The notes under the pieces: model-generated
What the model was told of the DNA's origin: nothing
The model's database searches: none
The model's input: only the letters and a program-made list of their open reading frames with translations
Part shown: in pieces, positions 32,781 through 42,002 of the stretch
Layout of the letters: every line of letters starts with the position of its first letter
Numbering within the stretch: the stretch's first letter is position 1
Program-made: the position numbers and the translations under genes
DNA from: JAJNPS01 sp031378845
GTDB taxonomy: Bacteria > Pseudomonadota > Alphaproteobacteria > Rhodobacterales > Rhodobacteraceae
Direction: 5' to 3'
DNA: 64,000 nucleotides
Assembly: GCA_031378845.1 (NCBI GenBank)
Contig: JANNES010000015.1
Location: 124,001-188,000 of the forward strand

Positions 32781-33782
32781 CTACTCCCCCGGCTGAGTCT
32801 GCGCCGTTCTGCGAGACCCCGGTCGCAACGCCCGGGCACAAGCCTTTAGTGCATGTAGCGACAGATCACGCAAATAATATGGCGGATCGCCCCTGTCTTT
32901 GCGCTGGATCAACAGTCGCAAGCGCCAGATGGTGCCGCCCGCCAAAAGTGCCAGCGTGGCGAGGATTGTATAGACCACGCCATGGTTCTTGACAAAGTAG
33001 TGCAACCGACTGTCCAGCCAGTATTGCGGGATACGCTGCCATTTTCGCATCCCCGTCGAGATCGACCCCAGATGCATCGCGCGGCTGGTCGGCACGAAAA
33101 TGCAATCCCAGCCAGCCTTGATGGCCCGGTGGCACAGGTCGGTTTCTTCGAAATAGAGAAAGAACGTCTCGTCAAAGAGGCCGATCTCCTGCAGCGCCCG
33201 TCGGCGCACCATCAGGCTGGCCCCGGCCATCCAGTGTACCTTGGACTCCGTCGCAGGCGGCGGCATGACAACCGATTTGCTCGCCAGCAGCCGACTGATC
33301 GGTCCGAAGCGAATCTGGCCGTCGAACTCGCTGGCAATTGACGGGAACCGGAACGCGGTATTGTGGTGGTCGCCCTCTTCGCCATAAAGCGCGCTGCCGG
33401 CAAAGGCGGTCTTGGGATGCGACATCATGTGATCCAGCAAGGCGCGCACCGCGCCTTTTTCCGGAAATGCGTCCGAGTTCAGGATGTAGACGAAATCAGG
33501 CGCCTGCCCGCCCGGCAAACCGGCACGAATGCCATGATTGTTGCCCGCACCATAGCCGCCGTTGCGCCCCGCTTGCACCACCCGCACCGCCTGAGGGCCA
33601 ATGTCCCACCCGTCCGCCCGCACGCGTGCTGAAATCTGCTCAAAAGACCCATCTTGGGAATCGTTGTCGACGATGATCAAGGCGCCTTCGATGCCCTCCA
33701 GCGCAATCAGCGCCGCCGCAACCGAATCAAGGGTCATGGCAGCCGTGCGCCAGTTCAGCACAATCGTCAGAACACTCGGCAT
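32781..33782 (-). CDS. Family 2 glycosyltransferase (rhamnosyltransferase/WbbL-like)
   Basis: This encodes 333 residues with an N-terminal GT-A fold. It shows LTIVLNWRTA, VDNDSQDGS, the GGYGAGNNHGI segment and LNSDAFPEKG, where the DxD-type motif is reduced to NSD. Then come WMAGASLMVRR and FFLYFEETDLCHRA with the acidic base. A membrane-associated helix lies near the C-terminus (about residues 270-290). This pattern is that of WbbL-like rhamnosyltransferases. It is wedged between the PKS and NRPS genes, six bases after one and 32 before the other. It might glycosylate the NRPS/PKS product, or serve the rhamnose-containing exopolysaccharide encoded nearby. The ATG at 33782 is used; a TTG precedes it. 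Confidence 0.9.
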   Translation of the reverse strand: MPSVLTIVLNWRTAAMTLDSVAAALIALEGIEGALIIVDNDSQDGSFEQISARVRADGWDIGPQAVRVVQAGRNGGYGAGNNHGIRAGLPGGQAPDFVYILNSDAFPEKGAVRALLDHMMSHPKTAFAGSALYGEEGDHHNTAFRFPSIASEFDGQIRFGPISRLLASKSVVMPPPATESKVHWMAGASLMVRRRALQEIGLFDETFFLYFEETDLCHRAIKAGWDCIFVPTSRAMHLGSISTGMRKWQRIPQYWLDSRLHYFVKNHGVVYTILATLALLAGGTIWRLRLLIQRKDRGDPPYYLRDLSLHALKACARALRPGSRRTAQTQPGE

Positions 33783-33788
33783 CAATCG

Positions 33789-36700
33789 TTACTCCGCAGC
33801 CAAAGGCAGGTCTTTGCCCGTCTGTACACTTTCCGAAACATCCTTTTCAGGACGCTCAACCTGCGCAATAGCACTTCTCATATGCGCGGCCAAGACGCGC
33901 ACATTCGGCTCCAACACCATCGAATCGTGGTTTCCCGGCACTTCGACCACTTGCAGCGCAGGGGCGAACGGGGTCAACTTGTTGTCGGCAAATACATATT
34001 CCCGCGCCTTGCTGACCCATGCGCCTTTCGAAACCTTCCAATGAAGCTCCAGTGGTGGTCGGAAAAGAATGGTCGGGCCTTTGCGCGGCTCCAGTTGATA
34101 CATACCAATCGCGGTGCGGAACGCTGTTTCGATTTCAGCGTTGTGAAACTGTTGGTCACTCACCGACACGGCCAGCGAGGTCAGGCGTTTGCCGCGCTCC
34201 CAAGCCAGCCGATTTCGCGCCCATTCCACAAGAAACTGCGGTCCTTTTTCCTTCAGTTCAGCCAGCTTGATGATGGCCTTGTCGCGCCGCGACAGTACCG
34301 GCCGCATCGGCAGCGGCGTGTCCAGCAATACCAGAACAGAAACCTCTTCGCCCTCTTCCTCAAGCTGTCGTGACATCTCCCATGCGGTCAGACCTCCGCC
34401 CGAGAACCCGCCGAGCAGATAGGGCCCCTGCGGCTGCACCTGACGCATTTCAGACACGTAGTCGCGCGCGGCGTCTTGCAATGTGGCGTGCGGTTCAGCG
34501 TCGCCAAAAAGCCCGCGCGCCTGCATGCCGTAAAACGGCCGGTCGCCGCCCAAAAGATGCGCGAGATGCCGCAAGTTCAGCACATTGCCAAACATGCCTG
34601 CGACCAGAAAGAACGGCTGACGCGGACCCCCTTCGCCCTCGTGCATCGGCACAAGATGCGTAAAGCGGCGCTTGGGTGCCACGATCTTGGACGGCTGGTC
34701 CGCAACCGAGGCATCTCCGACCTGTTCGATAATCAGCGTGGCACAGGCAGCAATCGTCGGAGCCTCGAAAAGGATTGAGATCGGAAAATCGACGCGGAAG
34801 GCTTTCTTGATCATCGCAAACAGGCGCACAGCGATCAGACTGTGACCGCCAAGATCGAAAAAGCTGTCCTCGACACCCACCTGCGCAACGCCGAGCAGAT
34901 CTTGCCAGAACCCGACCAGCGTCCGTTCGACATCATTGCGCGGCTCGACATAGGCGGTGTCGAGATCCGGGCGCTCAAAGGACTGGCTTTCTGCGCGCGC
35001 GGCCTCTGCGGCAGCCGTCTGGCGCACCAGCAGCGGCAGATCAAGCGACGACACAAAAACCTGGGCTTGACCAGCATCAACGGCGCGCGCAAAGGCCTCG
35101 GCGCCATCCTCGGGTCGGATGCCTTGTGAGAACGCGTGCATCAAACGCTCTTCGGCAGGTGACATCGCGCGCGTCGAGGCGGGGCCTTCGTCGAATTCCA
35201 GTTCGCGTGCGTCGGCCGTCCCGAAGGCCAAGGTTCCATCCAGACGGCGGATCAAAAAGCCCGCAATCTCGGCGCAGACTTCGCCGGTCTCCGTCATCAG
35301 GGTGATGTCAAAGCTGGCGGTCGCACCGGCCGCACGATTGGTGTCGGCGCTGCGGACCCAAGACACAATCTCAGCCGGTAGCGAGCGGTAAACCCTTATC
35401 ATCGAATAGGAAATCGGCACCCACAGATGCGTGGGCGCATAATCCGAGATCAACCCCATCGCCCAGCCAGTCGCCAAATCCATCAAGGCCGGATGCAAGA
35501 TCCAGCCCTGATCCGGCTCAGCCCGGTAGGCATGTGGCAGCGCAAGTCTGGCCAATCCTTCGCCCTGCCCGATGCTGCGCGACCGGATAACACGCCACCG
35601 CGGACCGAAATCCAGATGCGCCTCTTGCGGACTAATCAGTCCGTCGCCCTGTTCGGGTGCTGGCAATCGTGCCGCAATTGCCGCAACATCCAAAGGTGCC
35701 GGCTGCACCCCAGACACCGGGACGATGCGGGCCTGAGCATGGGCCTGCCAACCGGTGCGGCCCTTGCTGATAACCGCCGAGCGCAATTCAAACCCGTAGC
35801 CTTCGTCCGTCCGGGCAAGTCGCGCCCGGATTGCACGGTTTTCGCCATCGGCCACCGCCAGCGGACGAAAGAAATAAAGATCGCGCAGCTCAAACGCGCC
35901 GGTTTCACCTTGCGCATGCATCGCCTCGGCGGCGATCTCAACGATGCCGGTGCCGGGGATCAGAGCCTGCCCGGCCTTGGTCCTGTGTCCGTCCAGAACC
36001 CAGCGGTTGATGCCATACTGCGCGGTAAAGAGCCGATTGCCGTTAGCGTCAAAGGTCGCCTCGTCGAGCATCGGCGCGGCGATTGGCAAGCGCGGTGCCG
36101 GCGGGCGACCCGTACGGTCAGCAAGCGCCTCTGCGGCCATGCCGACGCCGGTCCAGATACCCCAGTTCAACGCAATGACTCTGGTCTTTCCGCCGGTCCG
36201 GGATTTCGCATACGCGTTCAGGTATTCGTTCGCCGCCACATAGTCGATCTGTCCGGCCGGACCCGTTACGGTCGAGGTGGAGGAGAACAGGACGAAAAGA
36301 TCCAGCGTGCCATCGGGGAAAAGCTGATCCAGAACAAGCGTGCCGTGGATCTTTGGCGCAAAGACGTTTTCGACCTGCGCCGAAGTCTTGGTCAACAGCG
36401 GCGCATCATCGACCACCCCGGCTGCGTGAATGACCGTCCGTACCTTGCCAAAGCGCGCCTCGCCCTGCGCGACACCGACGCGCATTTCTTCGAGATTGCA
36501 GACATCCGCCGGGACGATCTGGACCTCTGCCCCCAACGCCTCCAGTCGCTGTACGGCCAGAATGCGCCGCGAAATCGCATCGTTGGAATCATGCACCTTC
36601 AGATGGTGGGGCCAAGCTGCGCGGTCCGGCAACGCCCGGCGCGCCAAAAGCGATACCTTGACGCCAAAGCGTCGGATAAGGTCTTCGGCAACCGTCAGAC

Positions 36701-39700
36701 CGATGCCGCCAAACCCGCCCGTAATCAGCACATGTGATCCCTGCGGCAACGCAAACGCACCGCTGGCCAGCGCAAGCTGTTTTTGCCCCAGTTCGTAGAG
36801 CTTTGTTCCTCGCAGGGCCAACAGGCGCGGGCTCGGATCAGAGAGCAGGTCTTCAACCACCTGCTCGGCCAATGGCTCCAACGTCGCGTTGCCCCGCCGC
36901 AGAACCTGCGGCAGCTGGACATCCAGCGCGGACGCGCTGAATCCGGGAAACTCGTGAGGGATGACCCGGACCGGCCCGACAAGTGCCGCCTTTTCGGGCG
37001 ATAAAAGCGGCTCACTGCGAACCTGTGCTGCATCGGTGCTGACCACGGTCAGATGGATCGGACGGGGAAGGTTTTCCGCGGCAATCGCCTGCGCCAGGAA
37101 CATCAGCGAGAAAAAGCCCTGTTCCATGTTGCGATGCAGGAAACTGGACCCCGGACGATAGGTCTCGCCGCGGGTCACCAACCAGAAATGTGCCACCCGG
37201 TTCGGCACGAAACCTTTGCCGACCATATCGCGCATCAAGGCGTCATAACCGTCGCGGCCCCGCTCTGGCGACAGCATGTAGCCGCCTTCGCCATCGCTGC
37301 CAAACAGGTCCCCCGCCCGCACAGTGCGGACGTCATGGCCACCCCCGCGCAACGTCTTGACGACCACCGCACCCAGACCTGCATCGTCCAGAAAGATCAA
37401 CCAGTTCTGCGGTTCAGACTCAGCAAGATCCGCGATATCAAAGCCAGCAGAGACAGGCTTCCAATGCGGCTTCCAGCCCCACCTGGACAAGTCCTCGATC
37501 CGCTCAGGCAGCGTCTCTGCAGTTGGCGCGTCTTTGCGGCCAGGCGCGATGAAATAGGGTTTTTTCTGAAACGCATAGGTCGGCAAGGGGACGCGAACAC
37601 GCCGTGCCCCGCCAAAGATTGGCTCCCAGTCGACGGACACGCCGCAGGCCCAAAGCCGCGCAATCGTGGCCATATGCCATGCGTCGTCGGCCATCTGCTG
37701 CTCGGGGTGACGCAGCGCCGAAATGACCTGTCCTGCAGTCGCGCCGTTGGCTTGCGCCAGCGAAGACATCGCGCGACCCGGCCCCATTTCCATGAATACC
37801 CGACCCGGCTCTGCCAAAAGCGTGATCATGCAGGACTGAAAATCCACCGTACCGCGCAGATGCTCCACCCAGTAATCGGGGTTCGTGGCCTCTGCCGCCG
37901 TCAGCGCCTGACCGGTCCGGTTCGAGATGATGGCCAACGTCGGCGCCGACAACCGGATCGACCGCAGATAGTCGCCGAACCGGTCCAGGATCGGCGCCAG
38001 CATCCGGCTATGCGCCGCGATATCGATCGGGATTCGCGATGTCTCGATCTCCCGAGCGGCCAACGTTGCGGCAAGCTTGACCAGCGCCGCATCAGGCCCC
38101 GAAACCACACAAAGCCCCGGCGCATTGACCGACGCAAGGTCCAGATCCCCAACGAGATACGGCTGCAACTCTGCCCGCGTCAACGGCACCGACAGCATGC
38201 CGCCGGGGGCAATCGTGTCGAAAAGCGTTCCGCGCAGATGCACAAGACCGATGCAGTCTTCAAATCCCATCACGCCCGCGAGGCAGGCGGCGGTGTTTTC
38301 ACCCATCGAATGACCGACCAGCGCCGCAGGAGTGACGCCCCAGCTTTCATACAATTTGGCCAGCGCATATTCCGTGATCATGATCAGGGGCAGCTGCACC
38401 GAGGGACGCTTCAGCCGATCATTGGCCGCAGCCTCGGCACCCGGCTCTGGTAGCCACAATGCGCGGATGTCATAGTCGAGCTTGGGCACAAGGACCGCGA
38501 GCCCCTTGTCCATCCAGTCTGCAAAGACGGGCTCGGTCTCGTAAAGATCGCGCGCCATACCTGCGTACTGCGCACCGCCACCCGGGAACATGAAGATGAC
38601 TTCGGGGTCGACGCCAAGGTAATCGTGATTAAAGACGCGGCGTGGATCAGAGCCTTCGAGCAGGGCTGCGGCCTCGTTGTGATCGGCAGCCACCAACACC
38701 CGACGCTTTTCAAATGCGCGGCGTCCGTCCTTCAAGGTATAGGCGACATCGGCCAAATCCTGATCCGGGCGCGCGCGCAGATGCGTGGCCAACCGTGCCG
38801 ATGCGGCATCCAGCGCCGCCTTGGTTTTCGCCGATACGACAATCGGCTGGAACGGCCAAAGGCTCGGCTCGGACGCCTGACGCAGGGGCGCTTCTTCAAG
38901 CACGGCATGGGCGTTCGTGCCGCCGACCCCCAGACTGTTCACACCAGCGCGGCGCGGCGCAGTAGCGGCCCAATCGGTCAGCCGGTCATTGACTCGAAAT
39001 GGCGATGTCTGGAAATCAATTGCAGGGTTCGGCGCCTCATAGCCAAGGCTTGGCGGCAATTGCCGATGATGCAGCGACAGCGCAACCTTGATCAGACTGG
39101 CAACACCGGCCGCGGTATCCAGATGCCCGATATTGGTCTTGACCGATCCGATGCGGCACGATCCGACGGCGTCTGTCGTCTTGCGAAACGCCTCGGTCAG
39201 CGCCGCAACCTCGATCGGGTCGCCCAGGTAAGTGCCCGTCCCGTGACATTCGACGTAAGAGACGCTGTCGGCAGTCACCCCGGCCACGGCATGCGCCTCG
39301 GCGATGCAGCGTGCTTGACCGTCGACAGATGGCGCGAGGTAGCCGGCCTTGGCGGCGCCGTCGTTGTTGACGGCAGAGCCTTTCACGATCGCCCAGATAT
39401 GGTCGCAGTCGCGAATAGCATCGGTCGCGCGCCGCAAGACGACACAGCCTGCCCCGGATCCAAAGACCGTCCCCTGCGCGCGATGATCAAAGGCATGGCA
39501 ATGTCCATCGGGCGACAGAATCTCGCCCTCGGTGTAAAGATACCCCCGCCCCTGCGGCAGTTCGATCGTCACACCCCCGGCCAGCGCCATATCGCATTCA
39601 CCGTTGAGCAACGCCTGCGTCGCAAAATGCACCGCGACTAGCGAGGTCGAACACGCTGTCTGGATGTTGATCGATGGACCCCTGAGGTCAAAGATATGGC

Positions 39701-40211
39701 TGACGCGCGTGGACAGGAAGTCCTTGTCATTGCCGGTATGTCGCAAAAGGAACATGCCCGTCTGATCAACCAGATCGCGGTTCGAGCAGATGTTGAAGTA
39801 GAAATAGCTGCCCATCCCGCAACCGGCATAGACGCCGATCGGACCGGCAAAGTTTTCTGGCGGATGCCCGGCATTTTCCAATGCTTCCCAGGCCACTTCC
39901 AGAAACTGGCGGTGTTGCGGGTCAAGGATCGCGGCTTCTTTGGGCGAAAAGCCGAAGAAGTCCGCATCAAACTGCTCGAATCCATCGAGAACTGCGGCGG
40001 CAGCCACATAGTTTGGACGCCGCATGTTCGCCGGGGATTCGCCCGCAGCCAGCAGGCGTTCCTCGGTCAGTACCTGGATCGACTCGATCCCTTCGGACAG
40101 GTTCTGCCAATAGGCGGCAATATCCCCTGCTCCCGGCAAATGCGCCGCCATCCCGACAATTGCGATGTCGGTATCACTGACGCCTGCAAGAATTCCGTCC
40201 CTCGCCGTCAT
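33789..40211 (-). CDS. Type I polyketide synthase, KS-AT-KR-DH-ACP-TE
   Basis: This encodes 2140 residues. The ketosynthase (13-445) has Cys187 in TACSTSL, His323 in HGTGT and His363 in NIGHLD. The acyltransferase (540-860) has Ser635 in GHSMGE. The ketoreductase (about 900-1370) has the NADPH loop TGGFGGIG and Tyr1324/Asn1328. A dehydratase-like hot-dog domain (about 1390-1660) carries HRTKAGQALIPG, one residue longer than the usual HxxxGxxxxP, and a second motif near MDLATG. The ACP has Ser1791 (LGGHSL). The thioesterase (about 1860-2120) has Ser1937 in GFSGG, Asp1964 and His2095. One extension cycle with reduction, dehydration and hydrolytic or cyclising release is expected. The ATG at 40211 follows AAAAGG. 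It is the first gene of the cluster, and the KS has no loading domain. Confidence 0.95.
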   Translation of the reverse strand: MTARDGILAGVSDTDIAIVGMAAHLPGAGDIAAYWQNLSEGIESIQVLTEERLLAAGESPANMRRPNYVAAAAVLDGFEQFDADFFGFSPKEAAILDPQHRQFLEVAWEALENAGHPPENFAGPIGVYAGCGMGSYFYFNICSNRDLVDQTGMFLLRHTGNDKDFLSTRVSHIFDLRGPSINIQTACSTSLVAVHFATQALLNGECDMALAGGVTIELPQGRGYLYTEGEILSPDGHCHAFDHRAQGTVFGSGAGCVVLRRATDAIRDCDHIWAIVKGSAVNNDGAAKAGYLAPSVDGQARCIAEAHAVAGVTADSVSYVECHGTGTYLGDPIEVAALTEAFRKTTDAVGSCRIGSVKTNIGHLDTAAGVASLIKVALSLHHRQLPPSLGYEAPNPAIDFQTSPFRVNDRLTDWAATAPRRAGVNSLGVGGTNAHAVLEEAPLRQASEPSLWPFQPIVVSAKTKAALDAASARLATHLRARPDQDLADVAYTLKDGRRAFEKRRVLVAADHNEAAALLEGSDPRRVFNHDYLGVDPEVIFMFPGGGAQYAGMARDLYETEPVFADWMDKGLAVLVPKLDYDIRALWLPEPGAEAAANDRLKRPSVQLPLIMITEYALAKLYESWGVTPAALVGHSMGENTAACLAGVMGFEDCIGLVHLRGTLFDTIAPGGMLSVPLTRAELQPYLVGDLDLASVNAPGLCVVSGPDAALVKLAATLAAREIETSRIPIDIAAHSRMLAPILDRFGDYLRSIRLSAPTLAIISNRTGQALTAAEATNPDYWVEHLRGTVDFQSCMITLLAEPGRVFMEMGPGRAMSSLAQANGATAGQVISALRHPEQQMADDAWHMATIARLWACGVSVDWEPIFGGARRVRVPLPTYAFQKKPYFIAPGRKDAPTAETLPERIEDLSRWGWKPHWKPVSAGFDIADLAESEPQNWLIFLDDAGLGAVVVKTLRGGGHDVRTVRAGDLFGSDGEGGYMLSPERGRDGYDALMRDMVGKGFVPNRVAHFWLVTRGETYRPGSSFLHRNMEQGFFSLMFLAQAIAAENLPRPIHLTVVSTDAAQVRSEPLLSPEKAALVGPVRVIPHEFPGFSASALDVQLPQVLRRGNATLEPLAEQVVEDLLSDPSPRLLALRGTKLYELGQKQLALASGAFALPQGSHVLITGGFGGIGLTVAEDLIRRFGVKVSLLARRALPDRAAWPHHLKVHDSNDAISRRILAVQRLEALGAEVQIVPADVCNLEEMRVGVAQGEARFGKVRTVIHAAGVVDDAPLLTKTSAQVENVFAPKIHGTLVLDQLFPDGTLDLFVLFSSTSTVTGPAGQIDYVAANEYLNAYAKSRTGGKTRVIALNWGIWTGVGMAAEALADRTGRPPAPRLPIAAPMLDEATFDANGNRLFTAQYGINRWVLDGHRTKAGQALIPGTGIVEIAAEAMHAQGETGAFELRDLYFFRPLAVADGENRAIRARLARTDEGYGFELRSAVISKGRTGWQAHAQARIVPVSGVQPAPLDVAAIAARLPAPEQGDGLISPQEAHLDFGPRWRVIRSRSIGQGEGLARLALPHAYRAEPDQGWILHPALMDLATGWAMGLISDYAPTHLWVPISYSMIRVYRSLPAEIVSWVRSADTNRAAGATASFDITLMTETGEVCAEIAGFLIRRLDGTLAFGTADARELEFDEGPASTRAMSPAEERLMHAFSQGIRPEDGAEAFARAVDAGQAQVFVSSLDLPLLVRQTAAAEAARAESQSFERPDLDTAYVEPRNDVERTLVGFWQDLLGVAQVGVEDSFFDLGGHSLIAVRLFAMIKKAFRVDFPISILFEAPTIAACATLIIEQVGDASVADQPSKIVAPKRRFTHLVPMHEGEGGPRQPFFLVAGMFGNVLNLRHLAHLLGGDRPFYGMQARGLFGDAEPHATLQDAARDYVSEMRQVQPQGPYLLGGFSGGGLTAWEMSRQLEEEGEEVSVLVLLDTPLPMRPVLSRRDKAIIKLAELKEKGPQFLVEWARNRLAWERGKRLTSLAVSVSDQQFHNAEIETAFRTAIGMYQLEPRKGPTILFRPPLELHWKVSKGAWVSKAREYVFADNKLTPFAPALQVVEVPGNHDSMVLEPNVRVLAAHMRSAIAQVERPEKDVSESVQTGKDLPLAAE

Positions 40212-40385
40212 CCGCAAACCTTTTGAGCCCTGACATGACCCTGCAGGACAACGCAGTCCAAAATCCACACGGCACAATGCTCCAGAAATAGTGACCTTCT
40301 TATAGAGCCGAGTTTAGCGTAACCGAGAGGCAAGAAAAACCAAAACCATGGCCTTTCTTTGTCGTTTATGATTCGACGACAATCC

Positions 40386-40543
40386 TGCCGTATCGGCACG
40401 ACAAAGGCTCTCCAATTCCCCTTGCAGTCTTGGGCGACTGGCTGCAACTCATTCAAAACTAGAACAACATTTTGGTCCGTGGATTGTCGCTTGTCTGAGG
40501 ACAATGCAGCCGATGTGATCCGGGCGGACGCATCGGTTTTTTT
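40386..40543 (+). ncRNA. Candidate structured small RNA ending in a terminator
   Basis: Three stem-loops follow one another on the plus strand. They are TGCCG-TAT-CGGCA (40386-40398), TTGCAG...CTGCAA (40422-40447) and a terminator hairpin at 40510-40536. No plus-strand protein gene precedes the terminator, so it would end an otherwise unexplained transcript, antiparallel to the PKS leader. The 5' end is unknown and the start given is only the first hairpin. This is inference from structure alone. Confidence 0.3.
40510..40543 (+). terminator. Rho-independent terminator, plus strand
   Basis: CCGATG and CATCGG pair around an inner TCCG/CGGA stem and are followed by seven T. It is a good terminator on the plus strand only; on the minus strand the run would be A. 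No plus-strand coding gene lies upstream. Confidence 0.7.
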
Positions 40544-40650
40544 GGTTCGCAACCCACCGCCGACCTAAAGTGCCGAATCGCCCAAACTCGTCGAATCACC
40601 GCAGCGCCCAGACGCGTTGGGGGACTTTCTGCAGAACGAATTCGGCGGGG

Positions 40651-41667
40651 TCACTTGTACTCGATCAATCCACGTCGACGCCCGAGTATCCGGCCAGTCC
40701 AGTAACCGATCACGCCTTGCGCTTCGGCTACTTTCGCTGGAATCGACATCATCGCCGCCTCTCGGCCAATCCGCCCTTCAGCGCGCCACGCCCATCCCAG
40801 ACGAAGAGTTTGGAGCGGCCACAAAAGCAGCACGCCGGTCAACATCGGATGGATCAGAATTGCCCCAAGACCGGCCGTGAGCGGCACCATCGCACCCCAA
40901 AAGACCGCGCGCCTCGTCTCGCGGACCCAATGCCGTTCCGGTGGGTTGCCGTGCACTGCAGCGCCTTCGGCAAAAGCGTGCCCGGCGCGTTTGCTACGTT
41001 TCCACCACTGCGAGAACCGGGTGATTGCGGCGTCATGCAGGGTCATTTCGGCAGCGATGCGACGAACGGTTCCGCCATTGCGCCGAAGTCTGATGCAAAG
41101 CTCAGGCTCTTCGCCTGCAATCAGGTCCTCGCGAAACCCGCCGACCGCAACCAGCGGAGTATAACGCATCAGCGCGTCTCCACCACAGGCCAGCGCAGCG
41201 CCGATTGGGGTGTCCCATTCCCGGTCGCAGAGCCGATTATAAATCGACGCTTCGGGGAACCTTTCTCGACGGCGTCCGCAGATCACGACCGCGTCTGGAT
41301 ATGCACGAAACCCATCCAACGCCCGCTGAACCCACCCCGGATCCACGGCGCAGTCACCGTCGACGAACTGCACAAAATCGGGTGAGACATCTGCCTTTGC
41401 AAGTTCGGCCAGCCCCTCGTTTCGCGCGCGTGCGGCGGTGAACGGCCGCGCCAGATCTAGGTCGACGACATCCGCGCCGAGCGACCGCGCAAGCGGGACC
41501 GATTGGTCGGCAGAGCCGCTATCGACATAGACGATCCGCCGTGTCTGCGGTGCCAATGATTGCAGGCAGGCCTTCAGGCGCGCACCTTCGTTTCGGCCGA
41601 TAACGACGGCATCGACGACAGCTTCTGTCGCGGCTCGCGACGGGGGTGGTACTTTCATCTGCATCAT
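40651..41667 (-). CDS. Family 2 glycosyltransferase with C-terminal membrane helices
   Basis: This encodes 338 residues. The GT-A domain shows DAVVIGRNEGARL, VDSGSADQS and the FVDGDC motif (DxD type), followed by CGRRRERFPE. EPELCIRLRRNG carries the acidic residue, and a QWWKRSKRAGHAF segment lies before two hydrophobic helices (about residues 255-300). Such enzymes add sugars to lipid-linked exopolysaccharide precursors at the inner membrane. Four possible starts lie within nine codons; the ATG at 41667 is chosen, with little to separate them. It is divergent from the EPS kinase gene at 42003. Confidence 0.88.
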   Translation of the reverse strand: MMQMKVPPPSRAATEAVVDAVVIGRNEGARLKACLQSLAPQTRRIVYVDSGSADQSVPLARSLGADVVDLDLARPFTAARARNEGLAELAKADVSPDFVQFVDGDCAVDPGWVQRALDGFRAYPDAVVICGRRRERFPEASIYNRLCDREWDTPIGAALACGGDALMRYTPLVAVGGFREDLIAGEEPELCIRLRRNGGTVRRIAAEMTLHDAAITRFSQWWKRSKRAGHAFAEGAAVHGNPPERHWVRETRRAVFWGAMVPLTAGLGAILIHPMLTGVLLLWPLQTLRLGWAWRAEGRIGREAAMMSIPAKVAEAQGVIGYWTGRILGRRRGLIEYK

Positions 41668-42002
41668 TTCCAGCACAAGGGCACGCAGACCTTAGGGGCA
41701 AAAACAGGCATTGGCCACGCCCCGCGCCACGCCGGACAACGAGGCGTAAGGCTTTCTTTTGTCAGGCCGACCTGTTAGGTTTCAACCATGTGTTGTGGTC
41801 GTGCTTGGTGATGGATCAGTGCATTTTGGTTGAGTTTTGCGGGCGTTGTTGAACAGTATGTGATACGCGTTTGCGAGCCGGAAGTGTTTAGTAAGGTTTG
41901 ACAAAGAATGCTGCAGTTCGGACAGTGCCTGCTCGATTGTCTCAAGGATGACGGATACACGGGCTCTTGCTTGCAAGTGGCTATAGGTCGTAGTGCCAGG
42001 TA
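41668..42002. other. Divergent upstream region of EPS genes
   Basis: These 335 bases separate the minus-strand glycosyltransferase from the plus-strand BY-kinase-like gene, so they should contain both promoters. Frames read on the minus strand across 41782-42195 look like shadows of the kinase gene. I could not pick out a specific promoter or operator. Confidence 0.5.

Larger units (their letters stand above)
40212..40650. other. Intergenic region upstream of the PKS gene
   Basis: These 439 bases lie between two minus-strand genes. They must hold the PKS promoter. They also contain three successive stem-loops on the plus strand, the last being a good Rho-independent terminator, listed separately as a candidate small RNA. 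No protein gene is supported; short frames here lack ribosome binding sites. Confidence 0.6.
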
